Shown: piece by piece, positions 12,100 through 26,500 of the stretch | Layout: every line of letters starts with the position of its first letter | Position numbering within the stretch: the stretch's first letter is position 1 | NCBI GenBank assembly: GCA_000310025.1 | Contig: FN649736.1 | Location: 2,136,638-2,200,637, forward strand | From: Ectocarpus siliculosus | Taxonomy: Eukaryota > Sar > Phaeophyceae > Ectocarpales > Ectocarpaceae | DNA length: 64,000 nt | Direction: 5' to 3' | Notes under the pieces: model-generated | Databases searched by the model: none | What the model saw: the letters and a program-made list of their open reading frames with translations, nothing else | Told to the model about the DNA's origin: nothing | Translations under genes and position numbers: made by a program

Positions 12100-15000
12100 A
12101 CAGATGTTTTGCTATCTCGAGGCACCGACCACGGATTGAAACGGTAGCAGTTGGGTCAGCTCGGGCAAATGCTGCTTGTTGGGCACAAGCCTTAGATGAA
12201 ATTTTGTGGTTAGATGGTGAAATGGGTTCCAGTCTGCTGGGGGGTTTTCGACCTTGTCACAGACAGACACGCAGATAGACACACAGACAGACAGACACGC
12301 ATGTCCATTCTTACGCCCCCAGTGACAAATATTCATGTTTTACGCGCATACATGTACATGCGATCCCTAAAACTGCGTAGTATTTTCAAAACAAAAAGCA
12401 CCCCTCTGGGCCGCTCTGAAACGATAAACAATAAAAAAATAAAGATTGAGCTCCAAGCTATTTTCCCTATGTAGCCGGGTATTGCTCATGTCCGACGGTA
12501 CACACATGTTGGACACATTTCTAGGTTTTATCGGCCAACTATTTGCATTCATTTGTCTTCGAATTCATTCGACAGCCGGGTATGTGCGTGTGTGCGGGTG
12601 CGTGAGGAGATGTGATTGCTGTGTTATACATGCCGTCCCTATACTGTAAATCATTATTTCACAGCTTCGTGTTACAGTGTGATGTTGGGCAGTGTAGCAC
12701 CCAGCCAGTTGTAATGAGTTTCCAACGTGGGTAGGTGTTCCCTCATTGATTTTCAGTGTCTGCTATAGCAATGCGTACGTGGGCATGAAAACAACATCGA
12801 AACCCGCCCGCGAAACGCATATTGGCAAATCCTGGAACACAGCATAGGCTATATTCTCTAAAACATGAGGGTTCTAATTGGATGCTGGTTCACACGTTTC
12901 CCGGGCGTTTCGCCGCCACAGTCAGTCGTTCTATGACCGATCGATGTAGCGGTCGACGAAGATCGTATCAGCACGCACCCGGCTTTGGAAAAAGGTTGAT
13001 CGAAGAGCGATGGATGCAGAAACAACATTGACGTAGAAGCAAGATATGAAGGGCAGCGCAGCTCGCCGTACGAATATGTATATCCAAACGCACGAACGAA
13101 CCGTGATAGATTGGTTTATATCGCAACACGCAGTACGTGAAAGGTGTGTCATACTGCAAGACCTGTCTGACACACCGGCGGCAACCGGCGGAAGATTCAC
13201 TCGAGTGTGACTGTAGGATAAACGAATGGGAACCAACTTACAATTTTCAAAGAGCGCACAGGCTGGTCATCACACTCCACACTCTAATTTCCTGTGTTCT
13301 CGCTTTGACTGAACCACACGCCTCCACAAGCACCACAACAATGGTGTATACCCACTTTCAGTTCTCCAAATTTCTTTCTGGGTGCTTGCCGTGTCTCAAC
13401 CTGAACGCTGCTGAACCGTTTTAACCTGAACGCTGCTGAACCGTTTTCATCACGGTGCTTCCAAAGGCGAAGGAAACCTAGATGGTAGATGCCCGGTCGT
13501 CTGCTGTTGTTGCCGTCGATCGATGGATGCGATGGCGTTGGCGTCAAGAAAGGAGTTGAAATTGAATGTTTCTAAAGTACGAGAAACTTGCTCCATGACA
13601 TGCCGCTGAGAGGCTGTTCCTATCTATGTTTGGGGTATCCACAACATTCGTGGTGCCAAGCGAGGCAGTCGTTATCCGGTCAACATCAAGCAAATAGGAG
13701 ACAAACAAACCTAATACACAATCGCGCACACACGTTGGCGCACACGCATTCCTATGTGTACGAACAAAAACACCCATTATTCCTGCTATGGGTCACCCGA
13801 CAATGACGTCTTCTTCTGCAGAGAGCCACGGTAAGTAGTGAGAAGATGTGGCACTACTGTACCAGGCCAATAACCCTCTCCACAGGGAAATCGCTTCCGG
13901 TCTTACTCTCCCGGAGAGTGGCTTCGTCCTCGTCATTTTTGCCCCTGTTGCCTGACGTCGGTGCGGGTATGGTGGAGGCATGACGGATTGGGCGTGCGGG
14001 CATGTGCGGGAGCGTGGGATCACTCGCGGACAAATATTTCCGACGATGCGGTAGAACCACACTTTCATACTTCCAGCGAAGAAGCAAAAGTCCATCGAGT
14101 GAATAGACTTTGATGTCACGGAGGGACACCAAACTAAGGACCAATTTCCGACTCGACTGCATCATATATCCTCAAGGCCGTCACCTTTGTCTGGTACGGG
14201 AATCATTTCGGCTGCACTAATTGACCAGCTTCTCTAACGAAAGAAAGTGCACAAGGTTGCTTGCGGCGGGACGCAGGTCGAGTGATCTTTCGGCGGCCTT
14301 CCTCCCTCTGCGTGCCTCTATAACCAATGCATAGCCGACACACATACCGTATGATGAGTCCGATATATGCATGGCCGACACACATACCTTATGATGAGTC
14401 CGATATAACCAATGCATGGCCGACACACCTACCGTATGATGAGTCCGATATATGCATGGCCAACACACATACCTCCGATATAAACAATGCATGGCCGACA
14501 CACATACCGTATGATGAGTTCGATATAACCAATCCATGGCCGACACACATATCGTATGATGAGTCCGAGATGGTTGGCAGGCACAGACGTCCTGTGGCGT
14601 GGTTCATGATGGGCTACGTATACAAATATAGGTTTCGAGCGTGAATCCGATTCATCATATATTTCTGCTGGTGCAGCATGTCTCTTGAATTGTGAAATTT
14701 GAAATTGTTTCGCCGCTCATGCCCGCGCGAGCTGCCAAGGGACGATACGTGTGCCCTACAGCTGTTGTAGTACGAGACATCAGCGGTGAACACCCCACTG
14801 GCACCTGCAAAGCAACGGTGCGTGTGCGACTGACAAACGCAGCCTGGCGCGGTGTGCACGGCACGCGTTGTGCTACCTGCCGAGCTTGGAGTGAACATAC
14901 GACTCACCTACTTCCTTACAGTGAAAATCCCAAACACCGGTCGCGATTTTCAAAGTTGGTATCCGTCACTGATCTCGGCTCACTGAGTAGCCGCAGCAGA

Positions 15001-16090
15001 TCAGTGTAAACAGTGTAGATGCTGGTGCAGAACCCCCCCCCTGTGGAACCGTTGGGCACAGCAGATATATGGAAGCTCGGCCCGAATGTACCTGTGCTGC
15101 GCGGGAGGTTCGTCGACCGAATATTGTTCTCTCAGACGTGCTTGCGGCCCTCCCCCTGCTCGAGGTGCAGTTGAAACGTTGCAATGTGCAGTGAGGAGAA
15201 TGGAAAAATCTCGGAGCCAGTCGGGCGAAAGGTGAGGATCGATACTACTACGGGCATTTTCAATGTACTTTCTCCAATGAAATTGACGCACCCATCTGTT
15301 CGTAGATATCTCTGTCACACCCGGTCATTCATTCATTCCGTGAGATCTCTGTCCCTATAGTTTCGATTTTTATGCCTCTCCTCACTCTTGCCCTCTCGTT
15401 GTATTGTTTCTTCCATGTACCTAGGGCAGGAGAGGGTCTCTTTTTCACAGCCGACTGACTGATGAAGCTACACTATTGACGATGATTTTCGCTGTGTTGG
15501 TGACTCGATTGATACTCTGAAGCATAAGTATTGGTGAGTGAGAGAGCTCGCGCGGTGGTGTGAACATTCTTGTTCCGTGATTTTCCTTGAAGAAATGCAC
15601 CTTGGGCAGCAGAGTCTGGAAAGACGTCAGCGTGGTTTCTATTAAGTGTGTAGACGGGAAAAACGACAGCTACGAGTAGCGGCCATTTACCCGGGTGGTT
15701 CATTTCACAACAACCTACAGAGTAGCATCTTTTGTGACTATTGGAGTTGGGTTCGAGTCTAGGCGCAGTCACAGGACTTGGAAATGCAAGTATTTTCCCG
15801 CACCATGCCCGACCAAGCAAGTGAAAACACCAATCTGCACTTTGATGGTACACGACAAAATTTTTGCATTATGTTTCTACTGTAGTACTGTACATTCGGT
15901 GGACGAGCGAAAGAGGGAGTGCAACTCTTTTCGCGACAAACAAGGCAAGCACCAGCATCAAGAGGGCACCGGTGAACCACCAAGAGCAGGCACACGCCGA
16001 AGACCGCGTCTCCGAAACGGGCACAGCACAGAAGACCCCGACCCCAACCTTGGACCCAATATATGCAGGTTAGACCATGTACAGAACCCG
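12100..16090. other. No gene recognised; minor repeats
   Basis: No exon series or recognisable protein is seen. The stretch holds a degenerate (CAGA)n tract at 12258-12300, a 25-base direct duplication at about 13400-13445 (GAACGCTGCTGAACCG unit), and the tandem array listed separately at 14.3 kb. The lower GC and AT-rich patches near 12350-12470 suggest intergenic sequence. Confidence 0.5.
14327..14575. repeat. Imperfect tandem array, unit about 50 bases
   Basis: Five to six diverged units carry CATGGCCGACACACATACC and TATGATGAGTCCGATAT. Unit lengths vary because some lack the ATAACCAATG part. The repeated open frames read on both strands only reflect the array. It lacks the constant repeat and unique spacers of a CRISPR array. 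Confidence 0.9.
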
Positions 16091-16093
16091 ACT

Positions 16094-17546
16094 TCACGAG
16101 ATCAAACAGGAAGAACAAAGCAAGACAAGAAACACGACGCCCACGTTCACAGGGCTGAAAGTCCAAACTTTATTCACCACGCACGGAGGACAACACTGAA
16201 CCCACGCTTGAAAACAGGCATTGCTGCCCCACATCAAACAACAATAGCTGAACAGCAATACAGGCCAAACCCCGTCTAGCGTAGGTGGGTTGGCGCCAAT
16301 GATGTGGGCGTCAGGTTGTGGCCTATCGACGTCTACCTCGTTGCCAGCATCGTCAGCCTCCGTCCGGTCTACCGCCGTGGCATCTCCGGCTGAGGCCGTG
16401 CTGTCCTCGCCCGTGTCCACGCCCGTATCATTAACGTCGCCCCTGCTGTCACTGACACTGATTCTGCCGTTGCCCTCAGATGCCTCCCCTGAATCGTCCA
16501 CGGCCTGTCCAGCAAAAACATACAAGGCACGCGATCAAACTATCCGATGTCAGTGCCATGACAGGTGGGGAGATGCTCACTTTTGGCTCGCCTCAAGCAT
16601 TTGCCATGGGGCGGCACTACTGGGGACCGGACGGTTCTAAAAAACTCTTGCTGTGTTGCGTTTCGCTTTCGTTGCCGGTGTATGTGCGAACCACAACGGC
16701 AACAACAAACCATTATCGTACACACGAACGGAGTAGATCTTTGGAGACAAGAGTGCCGCCAACACCCACCATGGCATCAACAATCATCGACGATGCAACA
16801 ATTTGTTCAAGGTCCCTACCACGACGTTGGCGCTTCCCTTTTGTCGTCGTCATTATGTTCTCTGAAGGTTAAGCCCATCACGACTTCCCTCAAGTACCCC
16901 CCCCCCCCCCCCGCCCGACCCCTGACCCCCGACCCTACTCCTCACAAGGCGGAAATAGCGAGTCGCTGTAGGGACAATCACACTCCGAGGAGGTGTGTAC
17001 TCTAGAATTCCAACGACCAACAACCAACCACGTAGCACACTCGGTCCCACCACTCGTCAAGCGTCGAACAGCTGGTGAACAAAAAACAATTTTCGCTGCA
17101 TTGCCTGAAAGACAACGTTGAACCAGCCACAATAACTCACCGTGCCCGTGCAGCTGCGCAGGTTGGACACCACGGCAGCGGTCATTTCCTGCATGTCCTC
17201 GAACCGTGAGCTGTAACATGCGCATGCGTGCAGCGGGAGGGGATCGTAGGAGGCCCGGTTGGACTCGTTGCTTGGCAGGCATACGCTCCACTACAGTACT
17301 TTGTTAACCCCGATTGGAGGGTCGAGCGCAACACGGCGTTTGGGAACTTCATATGCTCTGCGGCACTGTGGTTCGAGCATGACAACCTCGTCGCCGTGTC
17401 AGCCAAAGCAGCTGCTGGATGGATATCATGGGTAGCGGCCGACCAACAATGATAACAACCAACATCAACGACAACGGCGACGATGACCATGACCATGACG
17501 ACATCAGCATTCGCCGTACACATGGATGTCAATACCAACAACACCG

Positions 17547-17593
<47 letters not shown>

Positions 17594-20500
17594 GGACGGA
17601 CAGACAGACAGACAGACAGACGGACGGACAGACAGACAGACAGACAGAAGCAATCCCGACGACAACCACGACAATAGCAACCTCTGCCTAACACAAGGAC
17701 CAACGGCACAATCTGTCGGGCTTTCTCCCCCAGCAACCGATCACGCACAAACGCTTACCGCAGTCTATCGAGGACCTCTTGCTGCGTCTCCTCCACCCGG
17801 TCGGCGCGGTTCGCGATGCTGAAGATATTTGACGCCTCCAGGTCGGACGCCGCTCGGCGCGGGACAAACACCCCCACTTGGAAGGTGACTTCCTCAACGG
17901 AATAATAGGTATCCAGCAAAACCCTGTCGACGCTGGTCAGGCCCTCGGTGCACAACACCCAAGCCTTGTTGGAACCATCCGCCTGCGTTTTATGAGAGCC
18001 ATACCAACAAAACAATCGACGGACAGCGGTAGGGGACTGAGATTACAGAGTGGTTCTGTCGATGGCTGTCGGGGGGTCTGCTATCCACCGTGTGCTGTCT
18101 AGCCCCCACTACCAACAATTCGACAACCGCGTAGCCGCCCTTCCCAATGCATCATCCACTGCCCTTAGCCCCTCGATGCCGCCGGTGACGTCGACCATCA
18201 CTTTCCCCCGCCCCGCGCGTTCTCTCGCATCCTTACGGTACGTACAATTATGAATACCAACCAACCAAAGGACCTCTCCCGGCGACGGTTTCGAGAACGT
18301 TTCAAGAATGCTTAACAACGAAAAGTGCTACAAGATCGAATGTTCGGGGCATGAGATTGACCAGCTCCCCTCGTCCTGGGCACGCAACTGGTGGTGTTAT
18401 ACGTGTGCAGACTCGCCAAAATGAATACCACCAACAGAGCGAGAATCGGTGCTTCGTCTCACGCTCGGTCACGCTCATCGGATGCTCACGTAATTCGCGC
18501 AGTCGGACAGGTCCTCGTTGCGCATTTTCATGCTCTCCTCGGTCTTGGCCTTCCGGTCGACGGCGTCTGCCTTCTCGCCTTGGCACGTGAAGATTTCCGC
18601 CTCCAGCGTCGACGTGGCTGTCAATACCAGCCGCTGCACGGCCTCCAAGCGGGCGCTAAAAGGTGGATACGGCATCGAAGCACCCAAGGCGTGTGCGGAG
18701 GGGGGAGTCATGCCTAAATTTTCCTCTCAAGTGTCATCTCCTCCACCTGCCCACCGTGCTCGAGATAGAGAGCGGCGGGAGGGTTGATGGACTCGATTTG
18801 TCTTGCCGGCACTGAGGCCCAAGGGGGACATCTTAGTCGCGCAACCGTGTCAATCGCAATACAACGGATACCGCAACAATCATCTACAGCAACGATGTCA
18901 CCTGCAACTACCAGCACGCACACCACAACCGAAGACAACTCAATACCACGCCCACACAAAACGTACCGGATCATGTCGTAGTCCGACCCTATACGGTCTT
19001 CCGCTTCCGGGGCGAGACCTCCCACGTGCACCGTCGTCTTTGCCGCATCCTCCTGGAGGGTACGAACCAGGTCCACCGAACGGGAAGAGATGTCCTCGAA
19101 GTCCGCGGCGCACGAGTCAGCGGCCGTCTGAGTCTCGTCCAACTAAGAAGGTGTATCGAGTGCCACAACGGCAGCGGAGACATTTCGGCGACAGAAGGTT
19201 GGGCGACGGGTGGATGTTAAAAGAGCTGCCGCGTCGATGGTTCTCCATGAGCCAGGATGCGATATCGACAGCAGCAGTGCCCTCAAAGTATTCATCGCTG
19301 CCATGGTCAAGTCCTTTGTTGAGTGCTCACCTCCTCCTCACACACGGCGAGCTCGTCCTCGAGCTCCTGCCGCTGCTCCTCGATCTCGGCTTCGCGGTCC
19401 CCCGCGTCTGCCTTCTCGCCTTGGCACGTGAAGATTTCCGCCTCCAGCGTCGACGTGGCCGTCAATACCAGCCGCTGCACGGCCTCCAAGCGGGCGCTAA
19501 AAGGTGGGTACGGCATCGAAGCACCCAAGGCGTGTGCGGAGGGGGGAATGCGGGCGGTATCATGACTAAATTTCCCTCTCAAGTGGCGTCTCCTCAACCT
19601 GCCCACCTTGCTCGAGACAGAGAGCGGCGAGAGGATTGAAGGACTCGATTCGTCTTGCCGGCACTGAGGCCCAAGGGGGACATCTTAGTCGCGCAACCGT
19701 GTCAATCGCAATACAACGGATACCGCAACAATAATCTACAGCAACGATGTCACCTGCAACTACCAGCAGGCACACCACAACCCAAGACAAATCAATACGA
19801 AGCTCACCCGAACAGCTACTGAGGTGCCTCCCTATTGCAAATTGATCGCGCACGAACGTACCGGATCATGTCGTAGTCTGATCCGTCAAGGTCTTCCGCT
19901 TCCGGGGCGGCAGAGGCGAGACCTCCCACGCGCACCGCCGTCTTTTCCACATCCTCCTGGAGGGTGCGAACAAGGTCCACCGAACGGGAGGAGATGTCCT
20001 CGAAGTCCGCGGCGCACGAGTCGGCGGCCGTCTGCGTGTCGTCCAACTATGAATGTGTATCGAGTGCCACAACGGCAGCGCAGACGTGCGGTGGAAGGAG
20101 GATGGGCGTTACAAGAGTTGCCGTGTCGATGGTTCTCCATGAGCCAGGATGCGACACAGACAGCAGCAGTGCCGCCAGAGAGTGTATCGCTGTCATCCCC
20201 AAGCCCTTTGTTGAGTGCTCACCTCCTCCTCAGACAAGGCAAGGTCGTCCTCGAGGTCCTTCCGAATTTCCTCACCCGCGTCCAGGAGGCGGTTGAGCTC
20301 GACCTCTCGGTCCCTAGCTCCTGCTTCCTTCAGCAGGCACGTCGCCTGGTCCTGCTCCCACCTCGATGCCGATGCATCTACCATGCGCTGCACCGCATCC
20401 AGGCGGGCGCTGCATCAGATCCGAAGCATGTAGGGAAGGCGGGAGGGGAGGGGGCATACGCTGCTGTTACCGACTGGATTTTCGATCTAGACACCACTCC

Positions 20501-23500
20501 GGGACAAAACGGGCGTATCAATGCGAATGTCCTCCGGGCTTGGGCATTAACCTCTTAGCTTTGATCCTACCGTGGCTATCCGATGGGTATGAACTGCAGG
20601 GGTCGGGGGCGAAAACTTTGCAGACGATTCAGTGAGAGCTGTGCTGGAACCTGAAAGACCACGCCATCACGATACTTTTGTCCTCAACCACAACAACAAC
20701 AACAACATCAATGATGCGTCAACGGGATCGACAAATGGTCACCACCACCACCACCACCACCACCACCATAAATATCAACCAAGCGAACGACAAAGACAAC
20801 AGCACAACCAGCCGCCACTACACAACAGTACACCGGAACCACCCATGCAGCAGCATCTCGTCGAAGCACTAGCACGCTGGAGAGGTACAGTAGCTTACCA
20901 TGTCCATTGCGCCGCCTCGTGCGCCGCAGACCGGTCGTGCATGCCAAGCGCCGCCACGTGTGTGACCGGGCAGGTCTTGGGTGCGAGAAGGTCTCCGTGG
21001 TGGCTCTTCTCGGCGGTGAAGAGCGAGAGAGACACAGACGCGCTGTCCACCTCTGCGAGATCCCGCTCGCAGAACTCGAGCTCCGCTCGAGCGGCTTGCC
21101 TCGAAGTCTTGAGCTCGTTGTCGAGCTGGCGCAGGGCCTGTTCAAACCGCTCGCACTCCATCGCAGCGGCCATCTGCTGCTCGGCCACCGTGTCGGTCAG
21201 GGAGGCGATGGTGTCCCCGGCGGTGTCGAGCTTCGCACGGAGGTCGCCCTCCCTCCGGGCCGACCTCTCCTTGTCAGAAGCGGCCGTCGACAGGACCTTG
21301 TTGTTGGTCAGCTGCAGCGCAAGAATTTTCTTGCGCTGTTTGTTCGAGTGCCTCTGGTGGACGAGGGGGGATAGGGCAGGTGGACGAGAGGGCGTCGGTC
21401 GTGGGAGGAGGGGGCGAACGCTCGTTGAGACAAGGCGAAAGCCTGCAATCACGAGGAATGGAAATCTTTGGATCACGGAAACTGCGAACTCAGACGAAAT
21501 ACATACCTCTCCATCATTTCCATTTAGAGATTCCAGGACCTGCTGAGAAGGAAGCCAATACTCTGCTTTCCTAAATCTTCATCGCCATGAGCAACTCAAC
21601 ACCGCAAATCTCAAGTAGTCAAATCTCAAGTACACCCGTCTCCATCCCCCCCGGTGTTTGCTCTGAGAGAAACGCGAGCTCGTTGCCTCACTCAACAGCG
21701 CACACGACAACTAGGCAGGGCACGCGTCCCTCCACGCAACGGATCAGCTGAATGAAGTTCGAAGGCACCAGGGCAAGGCTGTCGAGAACACATGTGCTCT
21801 CAAACACACCAAGCATGGCCGAAAACTCGAGGCGTTCTCAAGAACTGGAGGGCATGTGTCTCGGGGCTTTCTCAAGAGTAGTCCCTCGGTTTAACGTCGC
21901 ACTAAATATTGTCTCCCGTCCCCCTGGGTGTTGGCCTCATCTTCGTGTTTTAGGTTGTTATCAAGCGAACACCCACAAGAAAAACATGTGTAGCGCTGCA
22001 ACCCGTGACGTCGGGTTTAGACAACATCCATTTACGAGAGGCTTTTGGGGGCACAAAACGGGCGACTGCTGTGGAAGCTCGCGTCCTAACGTCACTCGCC
22101 CCGAAACCACTTCCGACGCTGACACGGCCTCGCGTAGGCGAATTGGTACTATCGTATACCATCTAGCCGTAGGCTAGCACAAGAGCATCGCTTCAAGCTC
22201 AGTGAGTCTAAGCGGCAACACACGTGTACGGCTTTCCTGGCATTGCCGCCAGGCAAGCCTGCGACGGTGCAACATGTGTAGCCGAAAGTAGGAGTACCGG
22301 GGAGGTGGTGGTGCTCGATGACAATAATGGCGTAATTAACAACCAATCCATGTACAATAGTTGTTAAACGGGTAGAACTTACCGTGACAACAAGCGAAGC
22401 TTCCGCCACCTGGCGGACGAAGGCCCCGGGAAGACTCCTGTTGAATAAAAAAGGGGAACGGCATACGAGAAAAATCGGACGGATCGTGTAAGACGCTGGA
22501 TAAGATTCGATACACACTCTGTAATAGTTGTGCTTGTGAGAATGGCGACCTGCACACACAGGGGTGGTCCGTGGCGCAAAATTCATGTTGGGATACGCCC
22601 CCCCCGGGCGTTTGTGGTACTGCCATATTTTGCCAACAGTCACCCCGAGGCTTGATCAAGACTCTGGGACTTGCCGCACCGGAAAAAAACATGAAACGGC
22701 GGGAAGGCAGGATTGGTTGTGAAAACACACCTACAATACTCCACAGCCCCCTTGCCTAGAGCCCCAAGCGTGCAGGGGGCACTCCAAAGATTGGATTGTG
22801 GCATGATTTTCTTTGTCGACCCTTCCAATACACATCTATCACCTGAAGATGGCGAATGCGCTCTGCTGATCATCATGCTTCGTCACGGCCTTGATCGCCT
22901 CGTCAATCGTAGCTGATCGGAGGCCGAAGCCACGACGAAGGAAAATTTCCTTCGACGTGGCTTCGGCCTCCGATCATCCGTGATAGACGAGGGGATGAAG
23001 GCCGTCACCAGGCACGACGACCAGGGGAAGGCCGTCTTCAGGTGATGGACTTCTATTGGAAGGGTCGACAACGAATACCATACGCCATATTTCAATCTTT
23101 GGAGTGACCCCTGCATGCTTGGGGCTCTCGGCGATGGAGCTGTGGGGTATTGTAGGTGTGTTTTCACAACCAACCATGCCTTCCCGTCGTTTCACGTTTT
23201 TTTTTTCCTGTGCGGCAAGTCCCCAAGTCTTGAGAAAGCCACGGCGACTGTTGGTGAAATATACACATCCCTCACCTGAAGATGGCGATCGCGCTCTGCT
23301 GATCATCATGCTTTGTCACGGCCTTGGTAGCCTCGTCTGTTGCAGCTGATCGGAATCCCTTCGTAGTGGCTTCGTCGACCAGAGCGCGGACAAGTTCGAT
23401 GTCCGAGGGGGGCGAGCTCTTCATGGCCTTCACAAGCTTCCCGGCGAATCGTTTCTCGTCCTGATTGAAATTATTGAACGGACGGGGAAGATGTTTTTTT

Positions 23501-26500
23501 TAAATGTCACAGCAGGCGCAGCAACTACAACAAATGGCGTGTAGTCTATTCGGCGAACATGTGTAAGCTGCAGCAGTAGACTAGCTGTTGTTGGTGGGTG
23601 GGGGGAAAGATGAGAAGATAGACCACACTGCTGAAGACTGTGGACAATTCCTCTGATCGGAGGTTCGTTCGATAAGGTTTCGTTCGGATTCGATTCGGAC
23701 ACTCTCTCCCAAGTTGCGGTTGAACCCCACCACGTACATCACTGATCATGTTTTATCTATTTAGCGGATGAGCACATTAGTCTATTGAAGTACAGTACAC
23801 GATTCGAATTTCAAATTCCAAATTTCTGCTCTCCTATGACTAGACTATACAGCAGTCACAAGTATGGATCTTGATTTTTTTTTTCGCACGATTTCCGGTG
23901 GTGCCAACTCTCCGATCAGCCCAGTACCAACGATAAAGTTCGTCTAGTGATGCATGCTGCGAAGCTGCGAAAGGAAATACAGTAAAATCAACAGCAGTAC
24001 CTGCCAGGAGTTGGCCCTCGGTATGAATACTGAATGTGGAGGACAAGGCGAATTAGCTACACTTGCCAACAAAACAAAGCCGCATCGACAGAGCAGTATC
24101 TCTCCGGTGAGAGAGCCAGACACCACAAAAGCATGAGTGAATTTCGAACATGGAACGACAAGTAGGGTGTTTGCGGACTGGTTTCGATTTCAGTCTTGAA
24201 AGTTCGATGGAGACCATATTTTGACTTGAAAAATACGTTGGAAGTCGCCCCGAGCGCCGAAGACCGCCGGATCTTCAGGAATTTGGACTTTTTCTTTATG
24301 CAATTGCCCCCAAAGACCGCAGAAAAGTTGAATTCAGTCTTGCTCATTTTGGTCTTTGTAGGAACAGTTGCTGGTTGGCCGAGCGCCCCGTGACGGAGAC
24401 GCCGTGGGCCTCATGCGGCAGGTGAAGGGTGAAAAGAGGCCGGGCGCCGTTTGCGCACACGCACTTGCTCCTTGTGGCGTAGCACCTCACGACACAACAA
24501 ACGCACGTGGTGGCGAATCCAAAAGGTTCCGTGGCGATCGGCTTCTACAATTGCGTGATCTGATGATGAGTGAGAGTAGTGCGATGTGGCCTGTGCCCGC
24601 CGGCAAACAAATGTCGCAAGGAGACACAGCATGCACGGTGTTTACAGCAGCAGCAATCGTTGTTGTTGTGGGTGTTGCCTCATTCTTTTGGCGCAACAGA
24701 CGAGCCTACTACAGCTAGCAAAAATAGAGCGCACAAATAGCAGATCATCATCTCTGTCTGTCCGGTGGCTCGGTGGCTCATCGTAGCGTGTACATACCTA
24801 CTACATGCTGTGTTCGGCAGAGAGCTCTGCACGGACGGGCGAAGCAAGCGTGAGGTTCCTCCGTGCAGCATGTTGGAACGTGAGCAGGAAAAAAAGGGTA
24901 AACGGTACGATTTCGTGACGTCACATCGCATAAATGGTTGAAAAAATACGAAAGACCAAGACCAAATAGAAATTCGATCTTCGCAAACACCGTAGTATTC
25001 GACTGACTGACTGACTGACTGCCGTATTTATTTCTGGAGCCGAACAAGCTCTTCGTCATCATGTATGCACATGTGCAGACCATTTTTTCCCGTCCTCTCT
25101 TTTATGTATCTGCAACTTCACTCGCCTTGGCGTACGCCCGCTGCTGGCCCGCGACGTGCTGGTAGAACGTCTTCGGCATAGTGGGCTTCGCGGCCTGAAG
25201 GAGGGCGGTCTGTTGGGCCGTGACCACCCGCAGGATCTCCCATTCATCATCTTTGTTGTTCTGCCCGTTCGTCAAAAGGTAGTAGCATAGCAAACCAGCA
25301 CACAGAGCGCGCGGAAAGCCTGAGCCGTCTCACAATAATTGCTGATGCAAAATAAATGTCCGTTCGTCCGTTCATATTCCGAACAATCAATTCACAATCA
25401 ATCAATCGGAGAGTTGAACGGGCAAACGGGTGAAACATGTGCCGACAAATAACCTTCCGCAATCACGGTATATTGATTGATGTGCTGGTGTGGCTAGACT
25501 TGAAATGTTTTCTTGCGGTGCAAGGAGCAAAACCCAGTATTTCCTGAGGGGTGGTGAAAACGTGACAACAAGCAGACAACGAGCATCAGGCGTTCACGGC
25601 TATGGAGGCTTAGTCTAGTACACCCATTACCTATCTTACGTTGAGCAGGGACCATGCCACCCACCACACAAGCCATCTGTAACGTCCATTGCTAGTTATA
25701 TTAGTAGAACTGCGGTCGTCTACAGCAGTAATCCTTCTAATAATGAGAGCTGTCTCAAGATACTGCGGCATAGCTATAGGCTAGTGTAGTAGGGCGAAAA
25801 AAAAAACGAAAAAAACTCACTACACTGCTGTATGCAGGCAGTAGTCTAAACACATGGGCAAGGAAAAAATGCTGAAAACTTCTTACGTCGTTGAGTTCGC
25901 CGCCCACCGCAACGCAGCCGGCCGCGCGGCACCCGCCCCTCCGTTTCTCCGCCAGGAGCATGATCGCCCCGGGCGGGCATCTGTCCTCCCACTCGGCTGG
26001 CGGGCAGGATTCGGCGGCACGGAGGCCCGATTGCTGCTGGAAAGCTAGCCAGCTGGCGGTCATGGCGTCGTCGTTGATTGCCGCCGCGTTGAAGCCGAGC
26101 TTGGGGCAGGCCACGGCAGATTCTCCACCGCTGTAGATGTGACGCATGCGACATCCGCAGGGAACAACGCGGACAGTGCAGTGTAGAACATGTCATGTCA
26201 TGGACTGCACCACAATGTACTGACGGATGGTTCGACGGGGCGCGGCAGACACCACCCTCTACATCCAGAAGAAAAGTGAACGGTCTACCATAATTCTCCG
26301 ACAGATCACGTGCGGGACCAATGAGCGGGGCAATCAATTCACTCTGTCACCAAGGAGTCGGCAGGCGGTATTTCCCAAAGGCATCGAGCGAGCCGGCCTC
26401 GCCCTCCACCAGCAGAGCAGAGCAACACTTGTCCTCTGGGGTGACGTTGGCAGGCCCGTTGACCTGGCCGTGTGCTCCAAAGGCGAGTAGCACCGAGAGC

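Noticed and set aside
14327-14575. Possible CRISPR-like array
   Set aside because: Units vary in length and sequence throughout and there are no unique spacers. It is an ordinary diverged tandem repeat in a eukaryotic genome.
17419-17822. Frames rich in TDRQ and in CLSV
   Set aside because: Produced by the (CAGA)n tract inside an intron.
18109-18273. TAG at 18109 as the certain end of the coiled-coil gene
   Set aside because: The frame is open to it, but three further exons with good splice sites and agreeing phases follow, and decayed copies keep them in the same order. It is kept as an alternative, not the main model.
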